Notes: a model not told the origin generated them from the sequence alone. Counted from the stretch's first letter, positions 19,295-30,345 are shown. The stretch is 64,000 nucleotides of DNA from Prorocentrum cordatum (GCA_963575745.1 CAUYUJ010016487.1:162379-226378); one strand, 5' to 3'. Made by a program: numbers and translations.

Positions 19295-20385
19295 AGTGAG
19301 CGGTGCGGTTACGGTTGCGCGCCCGCGGGCGGGTTGAAATGTGTCGCCCAGGTGCAGTTGCGGTTGCGCGCCCGCGGGCGGATTGAAACGCGTCGCCCAG
19401 TTGCAGTTGCGCGCCCGCGGGCGGTTTGAAATGTGTCGCCCAGTTGCGGTTGCGGTTGCGCGCCGAGGGCGGGTTGAAATGTGTCGCCCAATTGCGGTTG
19501 CGGTTGCGCGCCCGCGAGCGGTTTGAACTGTGTCGCGTAGTTGCCTTTTGCGCGCCCGCGGGCGGATTGAAATGTGTCGCCCAGGTGCGGTTGCGGTTGC
19601 GCGCCCGCGGGCGGAATGAAATGTGTCGCCCAGTAGCGGTTGCGGTTGCGCGCCCGCGGGCGGCTTGAAATGTGTCGCCAGTTGCGGTTGCGCGCCCGCG
19701 GGCGGGTTGAAATGTGTCGCCCAATTGCGGTTGCGGTTGCGCGCCCGCGGGCGGGTTGAAATGTGTCGCCCAGTTGCGGTTGCGCGCCCGCGGGCGGGTC
19801 GAAATGTCTCGCGTAGTTGCGGTTGCGATTGCGCGCCCGCGGGCGGTTTGAAATGTGTTGCGCGCGCAATGTGTCGCCCAGGTGCGGTTGCGGTTGCGGG
19901 TTGAATTGTCGCCCAGTTGCGGTTGCTTTTGCGCGCCCGCGGGCGGGTTGAAATGTGGCGCCCAATTGCGGCTGCGGTTGCGCGCGGGCGGAATGAAATG
20001 TGTCGCAGTTGGGTTTGCACGCCCGCGGGCGGGTTGAAATGTGTCGCCCAGGTGCGGTTGCGATTGCGCGCCCGCGGCGGTTTGAAATGTGTCGCCCAGG
20101 TGCGGTTGCGGTTGCGCGCCCGCGGGCGGGTCGAAATGTGTCGCCCAATTGCGGTTGCGGTTGCGCGCCCGCGGGCGCGTTGAAATGTGTGGCCCAGTTG
20201 CGGTTGCGCGCCCGCGGGCGGGTTGAAATGTGTCGCCCAGGTGCGGTTGCGGTTGCGCGCCCGCGGGCGGGTTGAAATGTGTCGCCCAGTTGCGGTTGCG
20301 GTTGCGCGCCCGCGGACGGGCCGAAATGTGTCGCCCAGTTGCGGTTGCGCGCCTGCGGGCGGTTTGAAATGTGTTGTTAAAGGTG
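19295..20385 (+). repeat. Satellite of about 48 bp with CGCCCGCGGGCG palindrome
   Basis: More than twenty units built as GCGCGCCCGCGGGCGGGTTG, then AAATGTGTCGCCCAGTTGCG, then one to three copies of GTTGCG. Unit length varies mainly with the number of GTTGCG hexamers. Each unit carries a perfect CGCCCGCGGGCG palindrome. There are no unique spacers, so it is not a CRISPR array. The long frames on both strands are repeat-derived. Confidence 0.9.
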
Positions 20386-20394
20386 CCCTCCTGA

Positions 20395-20470
20395 CGTTCA
20401 GTCAATCAATCAGTCAGTCAATCAGTCAATCAATCAGTCAGTCAATCAGTCAGTCAATCAGTCAGTCACC
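20395..20470 (+). repeat. (CAGT/CAAT)n tetranucleotide repeat
   Basis: CAATCAATCAGTCAGT units run for about 70 bp. Confidence 0.9.
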
Positions 20471-20544
20471 GGCGGGCACGGAATTTCATCCGGCTCCGCC
20501 GGGAACAAAACATGTATATTCCGCAGGCTCTTGATATGTTTTGG

Positions 20545-20935
20545 GATTTCGGCTTCCAGACGCTCCAAGACGGTCCAAGAGGCCTCCAAGACCGCCCCAA
20601 GATAGCTCAAGAGGCCACCAAGAGGGCCCCAGAAATGACCGAAGAGGGCCCCAAGACAGCCCAAGAGGCCTCCAAGACGGCCCAAGAGGCCCCCAAGACG
20701 GCTCCAAGAGGGTGCCCAGACGGGGGACCTGAACGGACATGTCGAGCCCTCGGTCTAAGAGGCTTCCAGGAAAGCTCCCAAGACGCCCCCAAGAGGTCCC
20801 AGGGAAGCCCCAAGAGGCCCCAAGGAGCCTCCCAACATGCCTCCAAAAGGCTAAAGGCTACCAAGAGATCCCCGAGAGGCCCCCGAGAGCACTCCGAAGA
20901 GACTCTACAAAGCATCCCTGATGACTTTGACCCAC
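20545..20935 (+). repeat. CCCAAGAGG-type repeat tract
   Basis: About 390 bp of units such as GCCCAAGAGG, CCTCCAAGACGG and CCCCAAGAGG, ending in a short (GTC)n run at 20945-20966. Confidence 0.75.
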
Positions 20936-20969
20936 GTCAGCATCGTCGTCGTCGTCGTCGTCGTCGTTC

Positions 20970-21310
20970 AGGGTCGGCGGCACTGGCCGTGAGGCCTTTC
21001 AAATGATTGCTGGGCATCGGAATTATCGGAGATATGACTGGTCAGGAGAAGGCCCTTCCAGGCGTGCACGAATCTGATCCCGGAACACCCTCGAACTGCT
21101 TGATCCGGAATAACTCTGACTTCAGAAGCGTACTAGACATCATCTTCGTGGGGCAGGATGTGATCTGGGAAAAACTGAGCTGAGCGCAACCAGGGGCAAC
21201 TCCGGCGCAAAAACGGGAGGCCCAGAACAGGAGTTACCTCTGACTACGCCCTGCACTCTGACAGCTCGGGGCTCTGAAAATACATCTGCCTAGACCTGGC
21301 GCAAAAAGCT
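20970..21310. other. No gene recognised
   Basis: Unique sequence of lower GC; no protein-like frame was found. Confidence 0.35.
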
Positions 21311-21314
21311 AGAT

Positions 21315-22125
21315 TCTCTTGCACAGCTGTGTTCTAGAGCTCAGACCTCTTTGTTTTCGTCGTCGTCGTTCGTTCGTTCGTCGTTCGTCCTCCCCCCTGG
21401 CCGTCCTGGCCTTGCACTGGACCCAGCCCTCCCCAGCTCCCCTCGCTATCGCCCCCCTGGCCTCCCTAACCCACTGCCTGGACCCAGCCCTCGCGCTCTC
21501 CCCCCCCTGGCCTCCCGTTCGTCGTCCTCCCCCCCCTTGCACCGCTGTGTTCTAGAGCTCGGATCTCTTTATTCTCTTGCACAGCTGTGTTCTGGAGTTC
21601 GGACCTCCTTGTTTTCGTTCGTCATCGTTCGTTCGTTCGTCGTTCCTCCTCCCCCCTGGCCCCCTGGCTTTGCCCACTGTGTTCTAGAGCTGGGGCCTCT
21701 TCATTTTCGTTCGTTGTCGTCGTTCGTTCGTTCGTCGTTCGTCCTCCCCCCTGGCACCCCTGGCCTTGCACTGGACCCAGCCCTCCCCCTGGCTTTGCCC
21801 TGGACCCAACCCCCCTCGCTCTCCTCCCCCTGGCCTCCCTCCCCCCCCCCCCCCCCCCCCCATGGCATCCCTGGCCCCCTGGCCTGGCCCCGGACCCAGC
21901 CCTCCTCCCTGCCATTGCCCTGGACCCAGCCCCCCTCGCTCTTCCCCCCCTGTCCTCCCTAGCCTACTCGCTCGTCCTCTCCCCTGGCCCCCCTGGCCTT
22001 GCCCGCTGTGTTCTAGAGCTCGGACCCCTGTATTCTCTTGCACAGCTGTGTTCTTGAGCTCAGACCTCTATATTTTTGCTCGTCGTTCGTTCGTCGTTCG
22101 TCGTTCGTCCTCCCCCCGGCCACAC
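21315..22125 (+). repeat. Degenerate long tandem with TTCGTCGTTCGTCC and CCTGGCC blocks
   Basis: Blocks with TGTGTTCTAGAGCTCGGACC, then TTCGTTCGTTCGTCGTTCG and CCCCTGGCCTTGCACTGGACC recur irregularly (near 21320, 21545, 21585, 21685, 22010, 22045). Frames are Pro/Ser-rich and repeat-derived. Confidence 0.8.
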
Positions 22126-22209
22126 ACGGAAACTGCTGGAGAAAGGAGGCGAAAGCCTCCTGTCCCTCGGCAGCTCCTTGATGCAAGAGCCAGGGCACAC
22201 GTGCCACTT

Positions 22210-22425
22210 GCCCTTCCTGTTCGGACTGCCTGCGTCCTGCACGAGCCCCCCGCGCACTCGGAGCCTCCGCGCCGCCGCTCAGCGGCGGCGGCGAGGGCGG
22301 CGGCGGCGGCCGCCGCGACGAGCAGCGACGCGAGCAGCAGCGCGCCCCGCGACCACGGGGTCAGCCGCAGCGACCCGCGGCGGCTCGGATGGCGCCGAGG
22401 TCGGCTGAGAGCACGGCCCCGGCCC
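22210..22425 (-). CDS. Possible exon with a membrane or signal-anchor segment
   Basis: After a CTCTCAG acceptor (about 22410) one minus frame reads LTPWSRGALLLASLLVAAAA, followed by more Ala, then AERRRGGSECAGGSCRT. A hydrophobic core after basic residues resembles a signal anchor. The same stretch is open in other frames because of its GC content. No family assigned. Confidence 0.25.
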
Positions 22426-22449
22426 AAACAGCCACGACTGTCTAGTGTC

Positions 22450-22635
22450 CAATTCGTCCTCATCCACCTCCTTCGCCTCCTCCTCCTCCTCGTCCTGCTC
22501 CTCCAACTCCTCCTCCGCCTCCGCCTCCGCCTCCTCTTCCTCCTCATCCTCCAACTCCTCCTCCTCCGCCTCCGCCTCCGCCTCCTCGTCGTCCTCCTCC
22601 TCCTCCTCCTCCTCCTCCTCCTCCTTCTCCTACTG
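22450..22635 (+). repeat. (CTC/CCG)n microsatellite
   Basis: CTCCTCCTCCTC with GCCTCCGCC interruptions. Confidence 0.9.
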
Positions 22636-22639
22636 CATA

Positions 22640-23500
22640 AGCCCTCGCTGGACCGTTTCTGGGGGCGGGCGAGCTGGAAGGGCCCGGGTACATGTTCTGC
22701 TTATCGTGCACATGCTTTCATGTGCCGCATTTCCGATTGAGAGCCTGGCCCTAACAAAAACCAGCGCCAGATGTAGAGACAGGATACGCCGGACCCACGC
22801 AAGAAAAGTGCAGCAGGCCAAAATGGATACCATGAACTATTTGCAAGTGGAGCCACATGACACTTCGCAGAGAATGGAGGAGGCTGCCGTAAGTTCAAAA
22901 CATGAACCTCGTGCCCGCGGGACATTATATGTGTATGGGCCATCAATAAATACGTGGACTTCGCACAGATCGAAAGTACCACCGTCAAAAGAAGTTCGTT
23001 TGAACAAGTTGGGTGATACGGTGAACACAGCTGCAGCCACATCCCAGCGAAACTGCTCCTCATTGTGAAGAAGCAGTGGGTCTTATGAGCAACAAACAAA
23101 GCAACGACGCCATCAGTATGATTTCGATGTCGAGCATTCCGCACCGAAGCTTGCAACTTGAGAATCAAGTATTGTTTCCGCACGTCACAGTGCAGTAACG
23201 AATATTGTAAGTATCACACAGTGGAGGATTTAGACGATATGCTTGATAATGTCAAACAATTTAGAAGATGCCCCCCTCACATTCGCCAGTCAATATTACA
23301 GCGTGGATCATAGATATTAGACAGCAGAAATGAGCAGGAAGGTTTTGCGCAACTGGATCTTCGAAAATGGCAAGTTGTTGAGCTACGAGGAAGATTGGAA
23401 TGCATGTGTCGTGAAACTGCACGAAGAGCACAACAGGATTCGCATCTCTGCCGCGGAAATGGAAACATAAGGTTCAGCAAATGAGCGGGGCGGGCTCTTC
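22640..23500. other. AT-richer island, no gene recognised
   Basis: Clearly lower GC than its surroundings. A short plus frame near 23335-23470 reads RKVLRNWIFENGKLLSYEED and is protein-like but short, with stops on both sides. It could be a decayed transposon; no motif identifies it. Confidence 0.35.
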
Positions 23501-24115
23501 GCGCAGATCTGGTCTCTATGACCCGACCCCTGCTCGGTGCATGCCTGCGGGGCCCGCCGCTTGAGGGCCAGAGGGCCGGAGGCGCTTCGATCCTGATATC
23601 ACAGGGGCTACTCGGCGGCGCTTATCTAGCGGGTCGGATCTTGAGGATCTGGCGGGAGGCGGGAGTGTGGACAGGACAGGACATCCGCATCGGGGGTGCA
23701 AGGTCAGAGCACCTACTCAGGTGACTTACGCGCTTCTGTCAAAATCCCCTGCGATTGGTTGTGCTACAGCCCTGCCTTCTCACTAGGGCCGGCAGGGGCG
23801 GGAGTGTGTGGAGGAGTTCTCTCGTCGAGTTGTCGTTTGGCCAACAATGTCTGGCCTTTCTTGAGGGAGGCGTGCGTGTGCGACACCGCCGCAGCGCCGA
23901 CCTCGCTTCGTGAACCCATGAAAATGCATCTTTGCAGGGGTCTACCTGCTAGCGGGGCCACCGTGCACCTGGAACAACAGCCAGGTCGCGGGACGCGCCA
24001 GGCATGTCCCCATGATTGGCAGAGGTCCAGTGGGCCAGCATCCATATCACACCTAGGGGTCGAAAAAGATTTCAATATCAGCTGGACACAAATACCCCCA
24101 ACGGTCCGCATCCTT
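23501..24115. other. No gene recognised
   Basis: GC-rich unique sequence; frames on both strands lack recognisable motifs. Confidence 0.35.
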
Positions 24116-24119
24116 ATCC

Positions 24120-24200
24120 TTCTAAATATTTTGTTTTCCTTATCCTTATCCTCCTCCTCCTTCTTATCCTCCTCCTCCTCCTCCTCCTCCTCTCCCCGAG
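24120..24200 (+). repeat. (TCC/TTATCC)n microsatellite
   Basis: TTATCCTTATCC followed by a CTCCTCCTCC run. Confidence 0.85.
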
Positions 24201-24239
24201 GACTCTTGAAGCCATATTAGGGCTCGCTTTGGGATCTTC

Positions 24240-24610
24240 TGGAAGCCGTTGGGGGGCCCCCAGACTCAGGGGTTGAAGGCTCGGTTCTGGCTTGATGAGC
24301 GACGATAGGGGCTCGAGAAAACGTTCCTGGCCTTTTCTGGGCCTCCACGTTGCCACGGCTGGATTCGCCATGACATTCTGGCCAGAATGCACCCCAAGAG
24401 AGGTCCAAGGATCGGATTTTTGAAGCCCGGATCCCAGACATCATCGCGTCCAGAAAAAAACACGACGGGGTAGTTCGGCCAACTTTGGCATCCGGGGGCC
24501 CTCATCGGGCTCCAGGATCGTCAAACAAAAACTCAGGAAGAGAGGCTTCTCCCCAGACTTCTGGAAAGCCACGGTCTAAAACGACGTCGGATGTGGGAGA
24601 GTTCGGGAGT
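24240..24610. repeat. Family 5-like segments, diverged
   Basis: GGGCTCCAGGATCGTCAAAC, AAAAACTCAGGAAGAGAGG and CCCCAGACTTCTGGAAAGCC (24505-24575) follow the family 5 order in weaker form. Confidence 0.4.
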
Positions 24611-24649
24611 GGCCAATTCGCTTCCCGGTGCCCCCGCTTAGCTCTATCG

Positions 24650-24870
24650 CTGGTGCAGCCTTCTCTGCCTCGCCGCCGACGAAAAATGTGGGAGAGCTCA
24701 GAGCAGGGCTGGTCGAGACATCGGGTGCGCCAAAGAGAGGGGCCAGGAAAAGAAAGGGGGGATGGTCATGGTGGCAAGGAGGCACGTGCGCGGACGGGAG
24801 GGTTGTGCTGAGAGAAGAAGGCAGAGGGGGCCATGAGGCCCAGGGAGATATGATTGCCCCGTCCCCCCCG
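24650..24870 (+). repeat. Sequence repeated near 63660-63815
   Basis: GCGCCAAAGAGAGGGGCCAGGA and GTGCGCGGACGGGAGG here parallel GCGCCGAAGAGGGGGCCAGG and TGTGCGCGGACGAAAGG at 63710-63780. Function unknown. Confidence 0.5.
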
Positions 24871-24894
24871 ACCTGCACTGGCGACGCGCACAAG

Positions 24895-25025
24895 GGGGTA
24901 GGGGGAGGGTGAAGGCTTCTTAGAAGGAGGCTGCTTCTCAGAAGGTGTGGGCCTCACATCTATAGAGAAGGACCGCGCCTTCTAAGAAACAGGGGTGCTT
25001 CGAAGGAGCCTTAAGCCTTCCCCCC
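24895..25025. repeat. CTTCTNAGAAGG-motif repeat cluster
   Basis: GCTTCTTAGAAGGAGGC, GCTTCTCAGAAGG and CCTTCTAAGAAAC occur within 80 bp; related clusters lie at 28435-28540, 51930-51965, 52370-52420 and 60425-60560. Confidence 0.55.
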
Positions 25026-25076
25026 TCCCCCTACCCCCCGCTGCGCGTGGCTGACAACCTCCAATCATCACTTCGG

Positions 25077-25290
25077 ACGCCCGAAGCGGGCACGGAACAA
25101 ATGGGCACGATGCCCAACAGATGTGATCCCAAACCGACGGCGGAGGCGGTTGGGCAGGCCGCCTTCTGCCTCAAAGAACTCCCACAGACGTCGCCCGCGG
25201 CGACGCGGACGGCAAATCCCGTTCAAAACGGGCAGGGACTGCCGTCGGTCGTCGTACCCGTTCTTTCCGTACCCGTTTCGGCCCTGCCCA
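25077..25290. mobile_element. MITE, second copy of the family at 13756-13960
   Basis: The ends CCCGAAGCGGGCACGGAACA and, in reverse, GCCGAAACGGGTACGGAAAG are inverted. The internal blocks GATGCCCAACAG, TTGGGCAGGCCGCC, CCCGTTCAAAACGGGCAGGG and GCCGTCGGTCGT match copy 1 in order and spacing. Flanking duplication not resolved. Confidence 0.7.
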
Positions 25291-25442
25291 ATCTTGGAGA
25301 GTGGCTGTGGGGGTCGGGCGCACGGTCCCTCCAATGGTGTCTCTCTATGGGCCACGCATTGGATGCCAATCGTACCCGATCACATCCGTGCGCGATGTAT
25401 TATTGAGCATACGTGGACCACTCAGCCCCCACTGCAGACCCC

Positions 25443-25650
25443 CTGTTTCGGGTCGGGCGAAAGGGGGATAGCAAAGGGGGGGTTTGAGAATCAGCTCACG
25501 TAGCTGATTTTCCCGGCGCCTCCCGGCGCCGGAGGCGGCTATGTATCGAGGAATGGGCCCCTCGGTGAGGCCGAAACCAGCTGCACGCAGCAAATTTCGT
25601 ACCCCCCCCTTCCCAATCCCCCCCTTTCGCCCGACCCGACTGTTGCAGAC
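25443..25650 (-). mobile_element. Family 4 inverted-repeat element, possible GT-AG intron
   Basis: The left end CGGGTCGGGCGAAAGGGGGA and the reverse of the right end (CGGGTCGGGCGAAAGGGGGG) are nearly identical over about 20 bp, with weaker pairing to about 60 bp. A 10-bp direct repeat TGCAGACCCC flanks it (25433-25442 and 25644-25653). On the minus strand GT at 25649-25650 and AG at 25443-25444 are available as splice ends. The adjoining minus frame (to about 25806) is Arg-rich and open but unidentified. Confidence 0.6.
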
Positions 25651-25654
25651 CCCT

Positions 25655-25806
25655 TCCTTCACCCGAACCGCCCCGTCTTGACGGCCCCCCGCTCGGAGGA
25701 GGGCCGGCCGAGGCAACCGCGGGCCTCTCCCTGGAACGGCTCGCGCTTCCTGGGGCTCCTGGGGGCTTCTCGTCGCCACGGCCGGGCCCGCCTCGGAAAC
25801 CCTGTC
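25655..25806 (-). CDS. Possible exon next to a family 4 insert
   Basis: The minus frame after an ACAG acceptor at about 25807 reads FPRRARPWRREAPRSPRKRE and ends near GAVKTGRFG before GTGAAG. Strongly basic; no family assigned, and chance in GC-rich DNA is possible. Confidence 0.2.
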
Positions 25807-25809
25807 GGG

Positions 25810-26325
25810 GGGGTTTTCGAATGGACCAGAAAAGGCGGGCCCAACCCAGGGATACAGGGCTGGGGGGCGTCCATCCGAGGTAGGGGGTTCATTCGAATAG
25901 CACCCCCTGGGGTGTATCCCTGGGTTTCCCTTTTTTACGCGGTCTGCAGTTTCGTGGAAAAGTCGGAGGTTGGGGGCGAGAGCCTGCGAGGGAGGGATGG
26001 GAGCCGATTTTGACCGGAGGGCAGGATCAGTCAGAATCGACTCAGGAAACCTGTTCGAATCAAATGTGCGTCGGATCGGGCTGCGTCGGTACGGAGCCGG
26101 AGTCAAAACGGATCGGCCGCGCCGGGGTGCACACTAGCGCCATGCAAGCAGCAGGCCGCATCGAATCGCTGGAAAACTGGTGTCAGATCGGATCGGGTCG
26201 GCCGAAATCAGTATCGAATCTATACGGGGTAAGAATGAAATGGGATATGCCAAGGGGGTCCCCAAACCGGACGAAGAACATCAGAAGAGGAGTGTCAGAG
26301 GCTCTGTATTCGACCAAGATGGTTC
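25810..26325. other. No gene recognised
   Basis: Unique sequence. GGATCGGGTCGG-like text near 26190 resembles text near 62220-62360 (both include GCGCC..GTGCACA and CATGCAAGCA/CATGAAAGCA), suggesting another shared repeat. Confidence 0.35.
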
Positions 26326-26329
26326 CTAC

Positions 26330-26880
26330 AGGGCCTCAGATGCTCCAAGATAGCCTCCAAAAAGGCTCAAGATGGCCGACGATGGCTCAAGGTTGCTTCC
26401 AACATGCCTCCACGAGGTCCCAAGAAGGCCACAAGACGGTTCCAAGTGTTCTCGGAGCCCCTCCAGACCCCTCTGAGAACCCCCTTCAAAAACCTGAGGA
26501 ACGTATACGAATATTGTCTTCTCGCCGTTTCGCTTACGACAGGCTTCTGAGGCCTCGAGATGGCCCAAGAGAACCCCAAGAGGGCCCCAAAAGGGCCCCC
26601 AGAGGGCCCCAAACGGCCATCCAAAGCGCCCAAGATCGGCGCAAGAGCGCCCCAAGAGGCGATGTTGATGGCTCCACAGGGGGGTGGCAATTCTAGGACC
26701 CCCCCTCCCTGTGATAACGCTCTACAGCAGGCCCCCAAGAGGGCCCCAAGAGAGCCCCAAGATGGCCTCAAGAGAACCCAAAGAGCGCCCACGAGTGCTC
26801 CAAGAGCGTCCCACAGGGCCCAAAGAGGCGGTTTGCCTTCTCCTCGTCCTCCTCCCTCGCCCTCCCGCGGGCCCCAGGGA
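26330..26880 (+). repeat. CCCAAGAGG-type repeat tract
   Basis: Two stretches (26330-26670 and 26720-26830) of CCAAGAGGGCC, CCCAAGATGG and CCCAAGAG units, separated by a CCCCCCTCCC segment. Confidence 0.7.
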
Positions 26881-26947
26881 TGGCCCGAAGAGACCCTCCA
26901 AGGTCACCCCGGCCCATTGCTCCTAGAGCTCTCTCTGTTCATCCTGA

Positions 26948-27030
26948 TTGCCCACTTTGTTTCAATATAGGTGTCCTTTCGTCCCATTGCCCACTTTGTT
27001 TCAATAGATGTGTCCTTCCGTCCCAATCAG
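26948..27030 (+). repeat. Direct duplication of about 37 bp
   Basis: TGCCCACTTTGTTTCAATA followed by GTGTCCTTNCGTCCCA occurs twice in a row. Confidence 0.85.
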
Positions 27031-27234
27031 CTCACGGGCAGGGTTTCTGAACGGACTGGCGGGGATGCGCGAAGCGTATAGAATATACATAGCACCGGCA
27101 ATTGCAGATACCAGTGACAGGGCGGGGGTGGTGGTTTGAGTCAGTCTGCGAAGTTCCAATTAAGATTTGGAAAGCCCGCCACAAACGCCTGCAACGAGCC
27201 CGCCACTCTCTTTTATTAAGACATGTCAAACAGA

Positions 27235-27320
27235 AACAACGTGGGTCGGTCGCGGGTGGGTCGCGGGTGAGTCGCGGGCGCGTCGCAGGTGGGTCTCAGG
27301 CGGGCCGCGGGCGAGGACGA
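27235..27320 (+). repeat. GGGTCGCGGGTG tandem
   Basis: GTGGGTCGCGGGTGGGTCGC units with GCGGGC variants. Confidence 0.7.
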
Positions 27321-27624
27321 CGACAACAACAGCTGTAAGACTGTTCGCGGTTTGTTGCTCGCGTGTCATTCAACGTAACGTGTGCCCCTGACCCTCGATA
27401 CACAACCTCAACGTCTTCGATCGTACCCCCGTTGGGTGTATGTCTTCCTGGCCGGTCACGAGTAGTTGGCTCGGCCTCTAGAATAGAAGGAGGAGGAAAG
27501 AACATGAAAAGGGAGAGCGAGGGAAAGAGAAGAACACCGAAAAAAGAGGGGGGAAAGACGGAGAGGGGAGGAATGAGGGCGACGAAGATCAGGAGGGGCA
27601 GGAGAACAGCACGAATTTTAGCCC

Positions 27625-27960
27625 GCGGGCCGGCTCTGATTGGCGGGTCAGGCGGGTGGACCCGAAAGGGCGGGCCGGGCCGGCGGAGCATCAAAGCGGG
27701 CGGGAGGGCTTCCAGACACGCGGACAGGCGGACCCTGTCTGGCAGGTCAGACGGACCCCGTCGGGCAGGTCGGGCGGACGGACCGTAAGCGGCGGGTCGG
27801 GCGGGCGGGCCTCCACGGGCGAGTCGGGCGGGCGGAGCCTGGCGAGCGGGTCGGGCAGGACATGGGAGCAGGCGGGTGGGCTTCAAGCAGGCGAGCGGGC
27901 GGACCCCAACGGGCGGGTCGGGTGGGCGGACCTCAACGGGCGGGTCGGGCGGGCGGGGTG
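27625..27960 (+). repeat. GGGCGGGTCGGGCGGGCGGAC degenerate tandem
   Basis: About 330 bp of GCGGGTCGGGCGGGCGGACC-like units of uneven length. Arg/Gly-rich open frames here are repeat-derived. Confidence 0.8.
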
Positions 27961-27964
27961 CTGA

Positions 27965-28430
27965 AGCGAACTTTGTCATTTAGAGGCGGGAGCACAGTTC
28001 GCAAGCAAATTGTAAGGAAGTCTCGTGCGGGAGCCCTGCGGCGCCTGAGTAAATTGAACAAATCCTGAGCGAAAGCGCGACTCCTGAATAGATTGCCAGG
28101 AAGTTCCGCGCGAAAACGCACTTTTTTTTCAATAAATGGTCGGGAAATACCCGGCGGGAGCCGTTTCTGCCGTAGCCTTGGGGCCACCACTGTAGTTAGA
28201 GCACAATCAACACATGCCCTGTTAAAGAAAAAACGGTTGCGGGCCCCTGGGGTGGCACCTCAATCAAAAAATGTAGTGGGCAGTGGTGGGAGGACCAAGC
28301 CATATAATTATTTTTCATAAGTGAGAACTCAGAAAAAACGCACCGTGGAAGCCCGCCACATCTGGTTATTGGAGTCGACGGCGCGCGCAGGGGGGAAATC
28401 AGAGGCAGCGGGCCTTCCCAGAAGGCTCCG
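27965..28430. other. No gene recognised
   Basis: AT-richer unique sequence with a T run at 28123-28130; no motif found. Confidence 0.35.
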
Positions 28431-28434
28431 AAGG

Positions 28435-28540
28435 CCACCGGCCTCCTGATACGATTTCGAAGCAGGCGACTTCTCAGAAGGCTGGAGGGTTCCTCAGAAG
28501 CCCCGCCGCCTTCGAGAAGGCCTGGCCCCTTCGGCGCACT
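28435..28540. repeat. CTTCTNAGAAGG-motif cluster
   Basis: GGCGACTTCTCAGAAGGCTG, CCTCAGAAGCCCCGCCGCC and TTCGAGAAGGCC within 100 bp; same motif family as at 24.9 and 60.4 kb. Confidence 0.5.
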
Positions 28541-28639
28541 GCTGAGGCAGGGCGGCCCCGATCCTCCGAGTCGGTTGGACGTCTTCGTCGAACGGCCCCG
28601 CAGGCCTGGGAGCCCCTACTCTCGGGGAAATGCGGGGGG

Positions 28640-29510
28640 GGGCTTCCGAAGTGCCCTTCAGGGGGGGGGGGCATCCCAACACAGCAACACAGCCATCGTG
28701 CTACCATAGAAGGCGCTGAGTAAGGAACGGAAGGGCTTTTCTGGTTACGTCGAGCCTCGGCCACGAATAGGTTCCCCGACCTGGACCTAAGGAGCCCAAG
28801 GTGGTCCGTATTGTAGCCACTTGATTGTATTGCCATTGTTTTCTAGCTGGCGGCTCTGTTCAGGAGGAGACATGGGGGACGGTTGGCGCAGCACTGGATC
28901 CCCAACTTGAGAGCAACGAGATCGCGGCTTCGGTGTTTGAACGTTCGGCGCCAGAGAAACACTGCAATCGCATTCTCGCTGTCCCCAGGATGAGGGCACT
29001 GGAATCGAGACTGCAGTGTTCCCTGATTGCCATGCTCTTCTTGCTATAGATATTCCTATCATTGAATGTGTTATGGCTTTTCCAACTACAACAATGACTG
29101 CATAATTCAAATATTATGCGTATTACTATATGTCCTGTGCTGTTCAGCTGTGGGTGTTTGACGTCTTGGGTCTTTCCAGTGCTTGCCAGCCTTGAATATC
29201 GTGTGTTCTTTCTTGTTTGTCAGCCGGGGGTCTGTGATGTTTTTGGTGTTTGGGTTGTTCCTGTTGATTTGTTTCTAGCCCCCAAATGGAGGATGGATTG
29301 GGAAAAAGGAAGCCGAGGAGGAAGGAGGAGGGGGAAACAATGGGAAAGGGTGAAAGGACGGGGAGTAGATAAGAAGGAGAGGTCGGAGGAGCGGAGCGGA
29401 CTTGGAAAGGGAGCGGTTCCTTCTCAAACCCTTTGAGGGCCGACAGCCCGCCGTACCGATCCAGTCTGGAATTGATGTTCCTCCTTCTCCTACTCCTGCT
29501 CTTTATCCTC
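28640..29510. other. No gene recognised
   Basis: Lower-GC unique sequence on both sides of 29100. Neither strand gave a protein-like exon or known motif. Confidence 0.35.
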
Positions 29511-29514
29511 ACCC

Positions 29515-29675
29515 TCACCCTCCTCCTCGTCCTCCTCGTCCTCCTCCTCCTCCACGTCTTCCTCTCGTCGTCGTCGTCGTCATCATCATCATCACCACCA
29601 CCACCACCACACCCACCACCACCCCACCACCACCACACCACCACCCCCCACCACCACCACCACCACACACCATCA

Positions 29676-29763
<88 letters not shown>

Positions 29764-29764
29764 T

Positions 29765-29860
<96 letters not shown>

Positions 29861-29870
29861 CCATCATGTT
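29515..29870 (+). repeat. Compound microsatellite (TCC)n, (CCA)n, (CAT)n
   Basis: CTCCTCGTC, then CATCATCACCACCACC, then about 190 bp of nearly pure CAT with a CGTCAT block. Poly-Ser, poly-His and poly-Asp frames here are artefacts of the repeat. Confidence 0.95.
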
Positions 29871-29874
29871 TTGT

Positions 29875-30240
29875 TTTTCGTTCCATTTCCCGCGTCCTCC
29901 CCCCCATCGACGACAAAAAACCCTCTGGCCCCTCGGGGCGGCCATCCGACCTCGGCTCTGGGGCCCGAGGAACGCCTGTTCCTCCGCCTCCTCCCGCTGC
30001 ACCTCGACGTCGCGCGCCGCCTGACAGCCCGCCGCCTGGGACGACATTGCGCCCCGCGGGGTCGAGGTTCGAAGATCGAAGATTGTCGGGGGCATGTGCC
30101 GGCCGAAGAACAGTATAGCACAAATTGTTCCGCCATCTCGGCCATCGGGGACGCCTGCCGCAAGACATACAACTTCCCAGCCGCCCTTGGGACAACCGAC
30201 CAAGGGCGGTCGGGGCATCTGAAGAGGGGGGAGGGAGGAG
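29875..30240. other. No gene recognised
   Basis: GC-rich sequence between the microsatellite and the 3' end of LINE C; no protein-like exon. Confidence 0.3.
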
Positions 30241-30292
30241 GGAAAAAGAAGAGGAGGAGGAGGAGGAGAAGGAGGGAGGAGGAGGGGGATTC
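30241..30292 (+). repeat. (GGA)n tract at the LINE C 3' end
   Basis: AAGAGGAGGAGGAGGAGGAG on the plus strand, hence a CTC-rich run about 55 nt beyond the LINE C ORF2 stop. It may mark the 3' end of the element. Confidence 0.6.
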
Positions 30293-30345
30293 CTGGGATT
30301 CCTGGTGGCGGGCTCCTGAGTGCAAGCTCAGCCCCTATACCTCAT

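Noticed and set aside
19295-20385. CRISPR-like regular array
   Set aside because: Units run directly into each other with no unique spacers, unit length varies, and the window is eukaryotic.
22805-22830. Spliced-leader-like GTATCCATTTTGGCC on the minus strand
   Set aside because: Only about 15 of 22 positions match and the 3' end (CTCAAG) is missing.
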